DNA of 64,000 nucleotides from Agelaius tricolor. Lineage: Eukaryota > Chordata > Aves > Passeriformes > Icteridae. The notes under the pieces were generated by a model. It did no database searches and was not told the DNA's origin. It saw nothing but the letters and a program-made list of their open reading frames with translations. The DNA is taken from the NCBI GenBank assembly GCA_023055355.1, contig JALJCS010000004.1, positions 28,238,744 to 28,302,743 on the forward strand, given 5' to 3'. The translations under genes were made by a program, and so were the position numbers. Below are positions 23,901-37,450 of this stretch, one piece after another; position 1 is the first letter of the stretch; every line of letters begins with the position of its first letter.

Positions 23901-26531
23901 CTGCAGAAAAATTAGAAATACTTTGTTCACCTCAAGATTAGAACAGCAGAGGGAGCTGTCAATCTTTTCAGGAACAAGGACACAATGATATCAAGGTTCA
24001 GAGATGGGTATGTATTATCCAATCAATTCTAGAGCATCACACAGGGATTTAGTAGTTGTTTGTACACTGTCCAAATATACAGATAAATCTGGAGTTACCT
24101 AACTTCATAGCTTGACCAAGGCTGATAAAACAGTGCACATAGTTGAAAATCAGCCAGAATTTACACTAGCTCTAGTTACTATCTATTGAAATCTAGCTGC
24201 TTTTCGAATTTTTAATATAACTTATTTATTATGCTTTTTTCCTTCTATTTTTTTTTCTTTGTCTGTTGATAAATTCCTAGAACTTCCCTTTGGCTTCTTC
24301 AGGCTCACTTTCAAAGCTATATATATCCTACTAATATGTGAAACTCCTCTTGACTGCTTATTAGTCAATGGTGCTCCAAAACACATGATAGTAAGGGCAA
24401 AATAAAAAATACATGCCAGCAAAAATTGCAGTAAAATTAGAAAAAGGTCATGTTCCAGTCATGAACTAGATACAAAGAAATGAGCAATGAATTGTTTCTT
24501 CAAATTATCTTCCCAGCATTTAAATAGCTGTACTCCTTTCACTTTTTCTCTTGAAGCAACCGAGGCTAGGAAGGTTTTTTAAGTGTACCAGTGTGATGCT
24601 TCAGTTACAGAGTATTTAAGGAAAAAAAAAAGGTCATTAAATGTTAAAAGACAGATTTATTCAGTTTCAGCTCAACACTACTTGAGACATGGTACAAATC
24701 ACCTCTGTCTGTCTTCACTTGACTGTTAAATTTGCCCAAGGCAATCCTTTTTTAAATCAATCTTAGCGGTAAAGTACATGATACCAAAATTCAATAAGCT
24801 TTAAATCAAATAAACCCCTCTCAGGTATAAACAATTCTGCATTAATTTGAAAATCAACTATGTTTTAATTTACTGCTAATACTTATTTGAGTAAAATATT
24901 AAAATAACAAGTGTAACACTTTTCTAATGAACATAAGCTTTTGGAAACAGTATCAGAAGTTTAAACTAGAGCCAATGGGCTAAGTGTTAACCTATTAATC
25001 AAAAAATAGGGGTAAAAAGACCATGAACGCTTGAAAAATTTAAAGAGAAAATTAGTCTTATTTTCTCTGTGTTGCAGTCTCTAACGTTCATTGTACTCCA
25101 TGCTTGCATGTTTTTATTTATGGGTAAAGTAGAATACGCATCTGTTTTTGGCAGATGTGTATGGTCCGGAAATATGAAGAGCAACTGTATTCCATTATCT
25201 TCATACTCCAAGGAATTCTATACCACTATTTTAATATTAAGATTATTTTATGAATGCGTTGTAGAAATAACCTTAAAATAAGGAAGGTTCATAAAAGAGG
25301 AAGGTTCATTGTCTCTACAGCTTATGCAATTTTCCGTGTATTTTCAGTGTACTTTCAGCTACTTTTGCAAAAAATGTTGTCCTCCAACACATTATGATTT
25401 GGATTATGTGCTATCACATGTTCTGGCTAGCATAAAAGAGTATTTTGAACTACTCTCAAAATAAAGAGTTTAAGGTCAAAAATGTCACAGCTACACAGAG
25501 ACTTGTCTCAGATGCTGAGCCATAATGCATTGACAGAGATCAATTGGAAATGGAAAAATATGATTTTTTGAATTTCACAAAGACCATGGCTATTAAATAC
25601 AGCATTCTGCTTAGTCAACAGTTATTTTTGCCATCTTACATTTAATTACATATACAAGTGAAATTTTGATGCTAGAGAAGTTCCTTTGACCACAATATCA
25701 GATGTGTAAAGCAATATATACTGAGATGTGTATTAGTGCCAAGATACAGATGCTTTTGCAAGTCATTTGTCCAAAATGTTTGAAAAACTATTTTCTTTTT
25801 TTTTAATGCAATTTAAAAACAATATGCTAGAGAATATGGTCTTCTATACTGTGGGTCAAACTGGATTTCCTTTGCTTTGTTTGAAAAACCTGTGCAGTAT
25901 ATGGGCTGTTAAGGTCTTCAAATATTTTAACAAGATAGATCTTCTTTGTTTTGTTACAGTGTTCTTTTGTGCAGTGTAGTTACTTCACTTTGCCCCTGAC
26001 CACTTAATTGCTAGGAATTTATTTCCTCTTTTTTCTTTTCTCTCTTTTTTTTTTTTTAATTTTCCAACAATAATTTTATGGGGCATTCTAAGTCTTGAAG
26101 CAAAACCAAATTAGTTAAAACAGTTAGAGCTGCTATTTGAATTGGTGTATGAAGTTTGTAATATGATACCATCTATATAATCTATCACTTTGCAGAAAAT
26201 AATTACATTTTTTGAAAGGTCTTCAATTCATATTAGATATTCATAAGTTGAAAAAACCCTAAAAACTGGCAGTTCAGCATGTAAATCTCAATGTTACCCA
26301 CATGTGAATTGCTGTAAAACAATGAATAAATGTGATTGAAGCACTTTCTGTAGCAGCTGCATAAATCAGCTTCTCTGCCTTGATTCTTGTTACTTTATAC
26401 TTTTATCACAATGAGAAGCAAGCTTTTAATGTCATAACAGAATCTGAAAACACTAGTGGTTCCTTTCTTTATTGAGCTTTTTGTATACTGTATATATGTG
26501 AATGTGATGTTCACATCCAAGAATTACATAT
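23901..26531. other. AT-rich DNA, nothing firmly recognised
   Basis: A minus-strand open frame at 24222-24422 contains TNKQSRGVSHISRIYIALK and looks mildly protein-like but lacks convincing splice sites. A plus-strand acceptor near 25077 has no good partner donor. No repeat recognised. Confidence 0.5.
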
Positions 26532-26582
26532 TGATATATATACACATATATATGTATATATACATATGTAAGTATGTATACA
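26532..26582. repeat. (TATA/TACA/TATG)n AT-rich repeat
   Basis: Interrupted alternating purine-pyrimidine repeat of ta, ca and tg steps. 26583-27285 to its right shows nothing recognised. Confidence 0.85.
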
Positions 26583-27285
26583 TGGTAATAAACATTTCAT
26601 AAACTATTTCATCCCTGTAAACATGAAAACTTGCACAGACTGGCTGCAATCATCTCCATGAATTGTTAACCAGGGATAAAACTGGATTCCAGTAGTATGT
26701 ACGTCATCCTTAAATCCTTTGACCAGATATTTCAAGTATCAATGTCCTTATTATTTTTCCCTATATAATTTTAGTCATTTTGGCAAACAATTTTGCTTTC
26801 TGACCTTTCCTTTTTCTAACCTTTGTTAAATTTTATGTAAAACTTGACTTAAATTTTATTCTGTCTTTCTTTTAATATTTGAAAATATTAGTAGTCTTTT
26901 TTTCCCATTTAAAGCAGTCTTATCTTGAGAGTGCTTAAAATTAAAGTTTCCTTACTCTTTGTTTCTTTGCTTTTTTCATAGTTTTGGTTTTGTTTAATTT
27001 TTTTCAGTGTTGAATTATCTGTATTCATTTTCTTCAGCTGGGCTGAATACTTCTGTTTTAATAAGGAATGTGTATCAGAAAGACCAAGTCAGTGATAAAC
27101 CTCAAGGTGAAAAGGCCTCTTGGATCTTTCCATCTCACTACTGCTTGTACTTCACAGAGGTACCATAAAAGGATATAGCTGCAGAATAGGTGACGTTGGA
27201 ATAATACCTGGAGGTTTTCTAGCCCGGATTCCTTCTAAAGTAGGACTACTAGCATTTGATTGCCACTAGGGGGTGGATGGGGGTG

Positions 27286-27440
27286 GAAGGGGAAAGGAAA
27301 GAAAAAAGAAAAAAAGGAAAAGGAAAAGGGAAAGGAAAGAAAAATGAAAAAAAGGAAAAGGAAAAGGAAAAGGAAAAGGAAAAGGAAAAGGAAAAGGAAA
27401 AGGAAAAGGAAAAGGAAGGAGGAATGAAAAGGAGAAGATA
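27286..27440. repeat. (GGAAAA)n purine microsatellite
   Basis: A one-strand purine tract with about eleven perfect GGAAAA units at 27353-27416; 27346-27424 is uninterrupted purine. Both strands are open (Lys/Glu/Gly on plus, Phe/Ser/Pro on minus), purely because the unit length is a multiple of three. Confidence 0.95.
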
Positions 27441-28099
27441 ATGAAAAATCATTGCATAAAGTCCAAAAGTTTTATTTTCTTTGACCGATCATTGTGCACC
27501 TATGGTCAGTCTTGCCCTATCTTCTCTCTTACCTGAAGATAGAAATGCTCTCTTCACTGAAATATTCTCCTCATATTGGAGTTACTGCTTTGGATACAAT
27601 CAATAAATTTTGACGACTGCAGGTTCAGAATATTGGAGTGCTGAAACTCTATGGCAGTATTCTCTTGTTTTTTTCCTATGTTAAAGCTCTGAATATTTCC
27701 TTAATGGGCTTCTAATGAAAGGTATCTAGCACATATATTCTTATATTTTGATGTCCCCTGAGTTAAACACCTTACATGAATTTAGAGAAAAAAAATCCAT
27801 AATTCTATATTAGTAAAAGCATAAAAAGATTATTTCTTCAATCTGAAGAATAAGCAACATCTTGACAAGTGTAAACTGTTGTCACAAAAATAAAAATTAA
27901 ATACATAAATACGTGTGGAGACTCATTCACATTCACTTTAATGCTCTTAGTCAGATATTTTAGTCCAGAATATTAAAGTGATCTTTGTTGGGTTTAAGAG
28001 ACCGAAGTTCTTTTCAGAACAATTTATGAAAATTGAGAACTTTGTGACCTGTTTGTGAGAACATTTTCAGAAACTGAAAATTATTTGGAAATATCTTAC

Positions 28100-28181
28100 C
28101 TTTCTTCATCTTCTTTGAGAGCTGTTTTCCTTTTGTCTCATTAAGAAAGATGTTGCTATTATTAATAGCAGCATAGTGCAC
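28100..28181 (-). other. Candidate 82-nt exon, minus strand
   Basis: Read on the minus strand, a branch-like ttctaat and acceptor attttacag (28182-28190) precede 82 nt, followed by a consensus donor AAG|GTAAGA (28094-28099). One frame is open and begins in phase 0; it includes HYAAINNSNIFLNET, which has two possible N-glycosylation sequons. The phase fits the end of the candidate at 31304-31361. The protein is not recognised. Confidence 0.28.
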
Positions 28182-28710
28182 CTGTAAAATATTAGAATTA
28201 ATTTGCTTTAAAAAGAAGTAACTTAATTTTCATTTTTACAAGAACTATGAAGTCTTACTCTTCTTCTAGACTAAGTAACTGCATAAGCTATTTGGAATTT
28301 GACAAAAATTCTGAGACCCCACAGCTTTACAACTATAATAATTCCTACTTAAATGGTATAATTTGATCCTGAAGTAAATTATCTGCCTCAAAATTAAATA
28401 TAAACATTTTATGTGCAGATCCAGAACTGTAAGTTCATAATGGTCAAATATTAAAACTAAACGGTGTTCTTTCTTTTTCTTTTCAGTTTTAAAATTAGTT
28501 CTACATAGTCAAAATACAGTTTATAGGAATAAAAGTTGTTCAGATGTACACTTTTTGACCAGAAGGAACCCTAATATGCCCATTTGTTTCCTGTGCTAAC
28601 GAACTGTCCCTTACTTTTATGTTGATTGACCATGATTACAGTGTTTTGGAGAGAGAGGTTGTAGAACTATTGAGACAAGTATTTGATGTGATAGAGTATA
28701 CAATCTATGG

Positions 28711-28711
28711 G

Positions 28712-28753
<42 letters not shown>

Positions 28754-28770
28754 ATCTATCTAATCTATCT
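28711..28770. repeat. (ATCT)n tetranucleotide microsatellite
   Basis: About fifteen ATCT units with two one-base insertions (aatct). A 60-codon frame reading Ser-Ile-Tyr-Leu across it is a by-product. Confidence 0.95.
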
Positions 28771-29265
28771 ATGTCCCTTAGCAGTGGCTCATGGAGATTG
28801 ATGAAATTCCTAGAAGGAAGAGTGTTTGGGTAACAACATAGAAAATAAAAGTGTTTGTCACATAAAAAATTTAAAGTTTAGCTTTCCTATTCAATGACTG
28901 TCAGACATTTAAAGAAAAATATTTCTGAAATGAAAGCAACCTATATAGTCAGGCAGAAGTGACCTTTTCCATCAACATATATGTTGATGTTGTAGAAAAA
29001 GTATCTTCACTGGACATCTTTTCACTATTACAAGGCTCTGCACCTGTATGTTATGACCAACTAAACCAATGGAAGATTTTTGGTGAATGCATAATCAGAC
29101 ATCTTTTAATTCAAAGAAATTATATGGGAAGAAATGGAAAATATCAGTCAGAAAGACTGTTCAAACATTCAAAATTGTTCCTGCACAGAAGCATTCAGGC
29201 TCTGCAAAAACCTCACTTTTGGAAAGATTTCAGGAGTAACTTGTAATCCCACTGTCTACTGTTGG
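28771..29265. other. Unique-looking DNA with a 95-codon open frame
   Basis: 28959-29246 plus is open for 95 codons with no motif or start context; it is not called as a gene. A short palindrome (caacatatatgttg) lies near 28974-28987. Confidence 0.4.
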
Positions 29266-29915
29266 TGTTGTGGTCGAAGTTGACAATGACATTTCTGTAG
29301 TCTGCCAGGTGAGAGTTTGCCCTGGTGTAACTCCAGCCAGGTGCCAGGCCCCATGCAGCCATTCACTTACTCCCCCACCAGTAGGACTGGTGAGAGAATC
29401 AGAAGGAAAAGGGAAGAAAGCTCATGTGTTGACATAAAAGACATTTTAATATGAAAAAAAAAAAAGAAGGCTATGCCCAAAAGCAAAGCAAAACCAGTAA
29501 TTAATTCAGTGCTTCCCATGGGCAGGCAGGTGGTCAGCCATCTCCAGAAGCAGGGCCCCATCATGTACAGTGGTGACTTGGGAAGACAAATGCCATTGCT
29601 GCAAATATCCCCCCACTTCCTCTTTCTTCCCTGCACTTCACATACTCACATGATGCCACAGGGTCTGGAATATCCCTTTGAGTCAGTTGGGGTCGCCTGT
29701 CTTGGCTGCATCTCCTCCCAGCCTCCCAGGCACCCCCAACTTCCAGCGGGACAGTACAAGAAGCAGAAAAGGTCCTGGCTTTGTGCAAGCCCTGCTCAGC
29801 AATAACAAAAACATCTCTCTATTATCAACCCTGTGTTCAGCACAAATCCAAAAGACTGCTCCATATACCAGCCACTGTGAAGAAAAGTAACCCTACCCCA
29901 GCTGGAACTAACACA
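29266..29915 (-). mobile_element. Avian ERV solo LTR, minus strand
   Basis: On the minus strand it begins with TGTG(T)TAGTTCCAGCTGGGG-like sequence at 29915-29897 and ends ..ccacaaca at 29266, about 650 bp. This matches a very common avian LTR in which 'ttttggatttgtgctgaa', 'ttattgctgagcag', 'gggatattcc', 'cacatgatggggccctg' and 'tattaaaatgtc' occur in that order. The last contains a degraded polyadenylation region near 29440. The TATA region is decayed. ORFs here on both strands (for example 29473-29805 plus and 29561-29788 minus) are shadows. No clear target-site duplication is visible. Confidence 0.75.
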
Positions 29916-31303
29916 AAATTATATCAAGAGAAAGGAAAAAAAATTAGGTAGTGAAATCAAAATTTGAAAACATATTCCCAGCTACAATTTGTATCTAATT
30001 ACTTTGCTAGGAGAATGAAATAGGAGTAAAATGAATAGATAATCTATGAGTGATTAAAATGTAAATTGTTTTTGATAACTGATGCTGATTATGTCTGGAG
30101 AACTAAATTTCATAGGTTTTGGGGATTTGTAACAAAGGACATTTTTTCTTCAATTCAGATGAATTTATTTCTTTGTAGAATGGTATGAGCTGTATCTGTG
30201 GCTGAGATCCATGGACACAAGTATTTCTTAATTCACCCAACTTTGTATGTCAGGTGGGCCTTTATTTCATAATTTTTAAAAAGTAAAGGAGCCTTTCTAA
30301 AAGAATTAGTGAAAGAAATATTTGGAAAATAAAATCCCAGGAAACAGTGCACAAGGAATATCAAGCTTTTTGGTTACTTAAGAGATGAATGAAACTGAGA
30401 CCTGTGAAGGATATATTATTCAATAATTCCATGACATTCATTAGTGGAATTCACTCTTGGGCTGGTGGAAGACTGTGAAGTGCTGGTTCTCCCTGTGTAA
30501 ATACTTCTATAGACTTCCAGTAATGCAGAAAAAAAACATTTTTACCCTTTTAAAATACCTGTGATTGACTGAAGATTAATTGTTTTACTCTTGAAGGCTG
30601 AGAACAGCAGACATTATGGGATATTGCTTGGACAGTTTCTGGCAGGGCTGTTAACACAGATATTCTGAGCCCTTCAGGTGATAATCACAGAACAATCTTT
30701 CCTTCCTGATGGCTTTAATCTATAAAGGGTTATGAGATCTGGGATAAAATAATCTGAAAAATCAACATCTTGCCCACAGCACACTGTTAAAGATGTGATG
30801 AACAGAACCATTCCTGCTGGGTCTTCCCAAATACCCTGCATGGTTCTGCTGGCTTTATGGAAACACTACATGGAACAAGTCTCTTCTTTTTGCCTTCCTT
30901 TTTCAGACACTTGAAAATATAGTGAATGAAGGTGGATGTATTTATGGGTGCATTTATTCCTTTATTGCATTCTTTGTACACAGAGGGTAAAAGCATAGAG
31001 AACAAAGTGGATTCAGACAAACAGAACTCAATAAACTTTGCTGATGTGGTCATTTTAAAATAGATAAAAATTACTGTTTGTTTTAAAGCTATAAAAGACT
31101 CTTAAAAATGTACATAAACAACATGCAGGAGTGCATAATCAGAGAATATGCCCTAGTTCCATTAATACACTTCATTCTGCAATTAAGAAAAAAAAAATCA
31201 TCTATTGAAATGCTTTCAGCACTTACTCCCAAATGTTTTTAGATTGCCAAAATATTAACTTGCACATCAAAGAAAAACTAGTAATTCATCTTGTCTACCT
31301 TAC
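29916..31303. other. AT-rich DNA, nothing recognised
   Basis: No repeat family or protein-like frame found; an 88-codon minus-strand frame at 30787-31053 has no motif. Confidence 0.5.
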
Positions 31304-31361
31304 CTGCCAATTCAGACTCGGTTTCTCATCAATGCTGTATTTGTTCTCATTTTTTTCACCA
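31304..31361 (-). other. Candidate 58-nt exon, minus strand
   Basis: A perfect donor CAG|GTAAGG (31298-31304) ends an open minus-strand stretch containing GEKNENKYSIDEKPSLNWQ. The acceptor (aaaactacag, ending at 31362) lacks a good pyrimidine tract, and the open frame continues upstream for several codons, so the 5' edge is uncertain. It ends in phase 0, matching the phase in which the 28100-28181 candidate begins. No protein family recognised. Confidence 0.22.
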
Positions 31362-34300
31362 CTGTAGTTTTTGTCAGTATAGCATATTTTCTAGTATTCT
31401 GTCTTACTGAAGCCTTTTTTACATTATGAAGATTTTGTAGTTAGTGTTTTTTCTTGGGAATCTTCCTTCAATAATGAAGGAATTTCTGGACAAATATTGT
31501 CAGTAGTCTGTTTAGTCTTGCTTTCTAACTACAGGAAACCCAGTTTTTCTTATTTGGACAGAAAATACCAGTTTACTGATCAATCCCATTTTAAGTTTTG
31601 CAATCTCATTCTACCAAACTTTAGAGTTTTTTGAAATGTTGTGGGGTTTTTTAGAGAAGTAAGTATCTGGTAAGAAGGAAGAAGATAAATATACTCAAAT
31701 GGTCTCATGAATCAAAATTCCTTCAATAGTCAGACTATTCAATCCTTCTGAAAAGCTTATAGGATTGAGTAGTTGGCATAAAGATACTGAGACTTGCAAT
31801 CTTTTACCAGAAAAATATTTTAAAATACCCTGCATACTGCAAATTTTATTCCTATTACAACTTTTCATTTGCTACACCTCATCTGTTCATTCACCCTTGA
31901 GAGTGGCAAAATCTCCTTGCACTTAAATAAGTATCATTCCATTTTTCTTTTCACATGATTTGCCATTCATTTATTTTGTAATTTTTTTTTTGTTTTATAA
32001 AACATTAATAAATAAAACAACCAAAAACTAAAACAAAAAGCAAACAAAACTTTCCTTAAAATACTGATGATAATGCTATTAGAACCCTCACAATGATTTA
32101 TTTGAAATGCTGGATAAGCTAAATTTTGCATTTTATGTTATACAGAAGACAAGTGGATTATTGCCTTGTAAAACAGCATGATAAAACCATTTTTGCTTCA
32201 TTAGAGATGCACAAGGTTTCTAATACCCCCCTGCATTATTATGTTCTGTACATAAAAAGCCCATGTTACCTACAAGTGGATTATGTAACTCCAGAAGCTT
32301 ATTTCATCTGAAGCTGTTCCTGAAGATCCTCTGTTTTGATTTTATATATTTTACTTTTAATACATTTTTTGTTATAAATATGATGTGAAACATGATTATG
32401 TTAACATTGATATCAGAGCATGCAAAAAATGCTGACATTAAGTGTATCTGATACAACATCCTGATGAGTCAAGTAATTTTAAAAGGTGTAATTTATTTTA
32501 TAAATTCATTACACAGAGAACACTGCCAGAGGCTTTTCTAAGACATTATGGTATTATTCTCCTGTGACAACAGCTCCAGTACTAGCATTACCATTAGAAT
32601 AGGAAGATATAAAATGGAAATATTGAGAATTTTTGGCTGCCATCTGATCTTTTTGTTTAAGAAATCCCAGAAGTATTCAGTAAAGAGGGGCATTTTACCA
32701 TTCTCTGTAGAGAATGTAAATTACTAGACTTGAGAATGGCATGAACTATCAGTCATACTAATAAATTGATATGGACCTAAGACAAAGGTATAACAATCAG
32801 CGCAAGCAATTCAGAAATTAATCCTATCTCTTTCTTCCTTCTAGTTTTACAAAAAATCCTAATGAAGGTTTTGAAAATTCTGTTACACAGAAGAACAGTT
32901 TAGCCTATTGTATCTGTAACATTCATGAATCAAAAAGAATTATGGAATTTCTGGATTGGTAGACAAAAGCACTATAAGTAATGCAAAAATGCACTTTCTT
33001 TTCCATTTTTTTATGAATTAATCTAAGATTAAATAACACCAGGCATAATAATGTGATTCAGGATTCAAGACCTATTCAAGGACATAGGTCACAGTCCGAG
33101 TTTTCTTGCATTAGTTTCTTATCTGGGAGCAAATATTTCTGCACATTTGAATTTCTGCATTTGGTACAATCTACTATGAATGAAGGAGAATAGAGGCTAG
33201 ATCACAATCCTTTTCAAATTTCTCTATTAGGAAGTACATTTGCATTACCCTTAGGGTATGCAAGGTACCCTAAGGAAGAATGTTCTTCCTATATTTTCTT
33301 CCTACTTCAAACCTTCAGTGTTTTGGCAGATTTTGGCCAACAAATCTTTAATGCTACTTAAGTATTGTTTTTCTCTTAAATCACTACAGGTATCAGAGTT
33401 GATCGTGTCTATAGGTATTTAGGGGCTTTGAATTATGCAGATAAATCTGGTGACATATATGCACACTAATGAAATTTTACTAAATATACAGCAAATCATT
33501 ATGCAAAACATTTTTCACAATACTTTTAGGATTCACACCCATACTGAGAACTTTGTGTCCCATTAACTAGGTTACATTAATTATACTACAGTGAATTGTT
33601 TTTCTATAAAGAAAGTATTATAAAAATAAGTTTGCCTGTAATGTTTAATGAGACTAACAGAAAAATATTTGTATTGTAAATTGCATTGCTCCTCTTTTAA
33701 ATTGCAGCTTCTCCACAAGTTTGAATAAGCTCTTTCTTTTTCTGTGGCTTGTGGTTTTTTAGTATGTTTCTATATCCAGGAACACTCATCCATCAGAGGT
33801 TACTGGAGCTTGATCAGGCTTTACAAACTTAAAACAGTCCTATAAAATAACCACACAATTTGAGTGAACATCTCAAAATAATTAAGACTTGAAATTAAGT
33901 TTGATCTGAATCTTACTAATTGTGGAGTCAAATATTTAAAGAAAAAATTCTAAAAGAGGCTTTTAAACTTGTTTACATGTTTCCTGAATCAGAGTAAGGA
34001 AAGTGAAACACCAAACTAATTGCTAACATATGTGAGCTGAAGCTTTCTTTTAACTCCTAGCAAGAGAAACAGACAAGGGACTTAAAAATAGAGAAAACTG
34101 TAGGTTTCATTTAACTTTTCCTACTGGAGTTCAGACTAAAATGACTGAGTAAAAAAAAGACACTTATTTAATGGAATTCAGGGATTATTATTGTGATTAA
34201 AGGCAATTTAACATGCAAAAGTATTTGCTGAATACATTACTCCATTAATTTTTGTTACCGTTCCTCAGCTACACTAATGAACATCATTTGGCCAGTTGCA

Positions 34301-36849
34301 CAGACAACCAAATATTGAAGAGAATATTTTCCACTATAGTTTATGAAACAATAAAAAACCTGTTTTATTAACATCTACACTCAAGATATAAGACTACTTC
34401 TGAATACAACCTCAGAAATATTGAATTCCATAATATTTTGGGGTTCAATTTTTCTTTCTGGAATTAATTTGTGCAATCCTACAGTTAAAATTTTCCAGTG
34501 TTAAGAAACTCACTAAATTGAAATATGTTTTGTGTCTTCTTGTGGGGTTAGGACAAGTTTTTGTTGTCATCTTGTTTTGATTTTTTTTCTCCTTGTCTGC
34601 TTCTATTGACTCAGCATCAGTCTGCTTAAAAGCCTAGAACTGTCCGTTGTCTTATCATTGATAGGGACTAAAGGTCCCTTTGTATGGTGGGAGAGGAAGC
34701 CTTTACTCAAAGCTCAGTGCAAAAGTGATCCTGTCCTTCCAGTATTCTCAACCAGTCCCCAAAAGAACCAGAAGTAGTCCTGTAAATTTTAATCATTCAT
34801 AGGCATATGTTCTACAATGTGGTCTGAATGAGAATGAATCATCACATGCAGCATAACTGGATTAAAAAATGAACAGCCACACAAACAAAATATATAAGAG
34901 ATTCCAGATAAAAAAGTCTGAATCCATTCTAGGAATAAAAATCACCTAAGGAGGGATTGGTATAGGTATATACAGTTTCCCTGTGTGGACTGTTGAATGT
35001 GTGATGACAGAAACTACATACATGCAATGATCAAAAGTTATTAAAAAAAATAGATACATTATGAACTGAGAGTTTTCAATGATTGACACTGTCCGCACTA
35101 AAGTGAGTGCACATTACTAAAGATGGAACTTGACAATCAGGTGTATCCAGGACAGAGTTGTGGCTGAATGTAGTATTAAGAATAGTTTATGGAATACTCA
35201 TTAGTTGGGGTCCAGCCCTCTTGACTGGCTTTGCTAAACCTTGACAGGTGTGAATGTCCACGGATATCCAACGTGAACTGATCGACATACTAGAGGAAGC
35301 TATAGACTACAAACCACAGCTCTTGACATCCTATTTACAAGAGAAGAAATTGTTGAGGAAGATATCATTTTCAGGGCAAAGAAACTCATGAACCTGTACT
35401 AGTAAAAGCATATATTACTTTTAAGCACACGTATCCAAAAAAAAAAAAAAAAAATTAAAATTGAGGCCTTCTTTCCATGAGACAAAATAGGCAGGGAATA
35501 ACAACCTAAAACAGAGGCCTATGCTTTTTCAATTAAAGTCTTCTATCCCTGTGTATATCAGGTGACAAGCTATTTAAGAAGCTTCTTTTTTCTATTTAAG
35601 AAGTTTTTAGGAAGCTTCTAGGCAAAAGGAGGTACTATAAATATGAAAAATAATAGTTCTACAATGGCCAGAGTCTAAGGAACTTATTCCTCACTGCTAG
35701 GAAACATGTCAGTATTCAGTGCAAAGTAAGTTTGTAAGGGAATTTGAAGTCATCACAACACACTTTAGATGTGACATCATGAGAAGGATACACACTATAT
35801 GTGCCAGGAATGGAGACATGAGAAATATACCAACAACATGCTAGTTATATGAACTGAGTAGCCAAGAGAGAATGTATGTGGGGAAGGATAGGGACAGAAG
35901 GCACTTTACATCCCCAAAGATGCCTGTGAGATCCTATAAAAAATCTCTTAAGAAATTTATGTCTGGGTTATTTAATGTCATGTTGATTTTTATGCAAGAA
36001 ACTACACACTGATAATGAATAAATTTTTTGGTAGATGATGTGGTAAGATACTCCCTAAGAAGGCTTCACCGAAACCCAGTAGTTTGTTTTATAAGGTAAA
36101 GCAGTTCTGCTATTTTGAAGGAGCACCACTGAACAGTTTTGACCACACAGCACCAAGTGACACCTTGGGGATCATAGTGCAGCACTTTGCAAGAGCCACA
36201 CAACTGAAAAAATTGCGTGCTTCTTGTCCATGGAGATAAATCTAAAAGCTAACAGGGAAAATGGTATTTAAGAGGCAGAAACAACCGAGATAATGTCAAG
36301 CAAAAGAGGTTTCTGTAACACAAGAGACAAAAGTTTCTGTATGTGAGAAAAACAGGCATACATCTAACTACCAAAAAGGCAACGCAGGAGAGCAGTCCTA
36401 TTTATAATGAACAACACATTGAATTTATTAATGACAGGCTAGGGATAACAACAAAAATGGAATAGAGAAGAGAAGTACAGTGACAAAGAGAGACTGAAGG
36501 AGGCAAGAGCAAGAGGAGGCAAGAACAAGTCCAGGACCAAGGCAGTTTAGATTAAATTCATTAACTGACCCCATACAGGTAAAATAGGAGGAATAAAGTC
36601 AGGAAAGTACAGAAGCCATACACAAGACAGTCCAAGAAAATTGTGTACAAAAACCAAATTCCTTATTCCAATAGCAAAAGTACAAATAAAAATAAAAATA
36701 CAATATAGCAACAGTAAAACCTGCTTTACAAAAAAAGGTTTCCTTTTCTTTTTTCTTTTTCTTTTTATAATTTTATTCTATTTGGTCTGCAGCTTTCAAG
36801 TCCTTAGCAATGGAAATATCCAGCAGGAATTCAGGCCAGATTCCAGCTG
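31362..36849. other. 5.5 kb AT-rich DNA, nothing firmly recognised
   Basis: Contains an A run near 35438-35455 and a small duplicated ctatttaagaagcttc phrase near 35568-35625. The part from about 35200 to 36850 may include badly decayed LINE sequence ahead of the CR1 that becomes recognisable near 36850, but I could not align it. Confidence 0.5.
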
Positions 36850-37450
36850 AACTTTGACTTCAAATTCAAGAAAGAGGTTCAAAGGAACTACAGGGTGATA
36901 AATCTCAGTCCCAGGGAATGTGATGGAACAACAAATCATGGAAGCCATTCTGAGAGACATAAAGGACAAAAAAGACATTAAAGATTAGTAGACATGGATT
37001 TAGCCAGGGTAAGTCTTGCTTGACTAACTTGGTAACATTCTGTTATGGCTGTCTTTGTAGGTGAGGTGAAAGCAACTATTTTCTGCCTAGACTGCAGTGA
37101 TGTTTTCAGCATGGCCTCCCATAAGATTTTCTTAGACAACCTGGTGAAGTATGGTCTATATGAGCACTGGTGTAAGTGAGCATAAGGTGAGTATGGTCTA
37201 GGTCTCTTTTCAGTAGTGTCCATGAAAGGACAAGATGCAAGGGTCACAAACTGAAACACGAGAGGTTTTGCCACAGTTTGAAATCAAACCTTTTAACAAC
37301 GAGCATGACCAAGCACTGACATTGTTTCATCATAGAACCTGGGGAATCCTTGGAATTACTCAAAAGCTGTCTGGACTTGGTCTTGGACAAACAGGTTCTG
37401 GGTGACAATGTTTGACTCCAGAAGGCATTTCCAACATCTTTCAACCAGTG
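36850..37450 (+). mobile_element. CR1 LINE 3' fragment with internal deletion
   Basis: The plus strand follows the CR1 reverse transcriptase sense strand: 'aactacagggtgataaatctc' near 36886, 'gtagacatggatttagccag' near 36989, then 'tagactgcagtgatgttttcagcatggcctcccataag' near 37087. It jumps near 37210 to the 3' UTR block ('aaaggacaagatgcaagggtcacaaactgaaac', near 37225) and 'ctcaaaagctgtctggac' near 37358. The intervening RT codons are missing. Stops are frequent; it is inactive. Confidence 0.75.

Noticed and set aside
27249..27452. 61- and 67-codon ORFs
   Set aside because: Translations of the (GGAAAA)n repeat.
27529..27640. Minus-strand donor CAG|GTAAGAG with an upstream acceptor
   Set aside because: All three frames between the sites contain stop codons.
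29473..29805. 110-codon plus and 75-codon minus ORFs
   Set aside because: Both lie inside the minus-strand solo LTR and show no protein domain.
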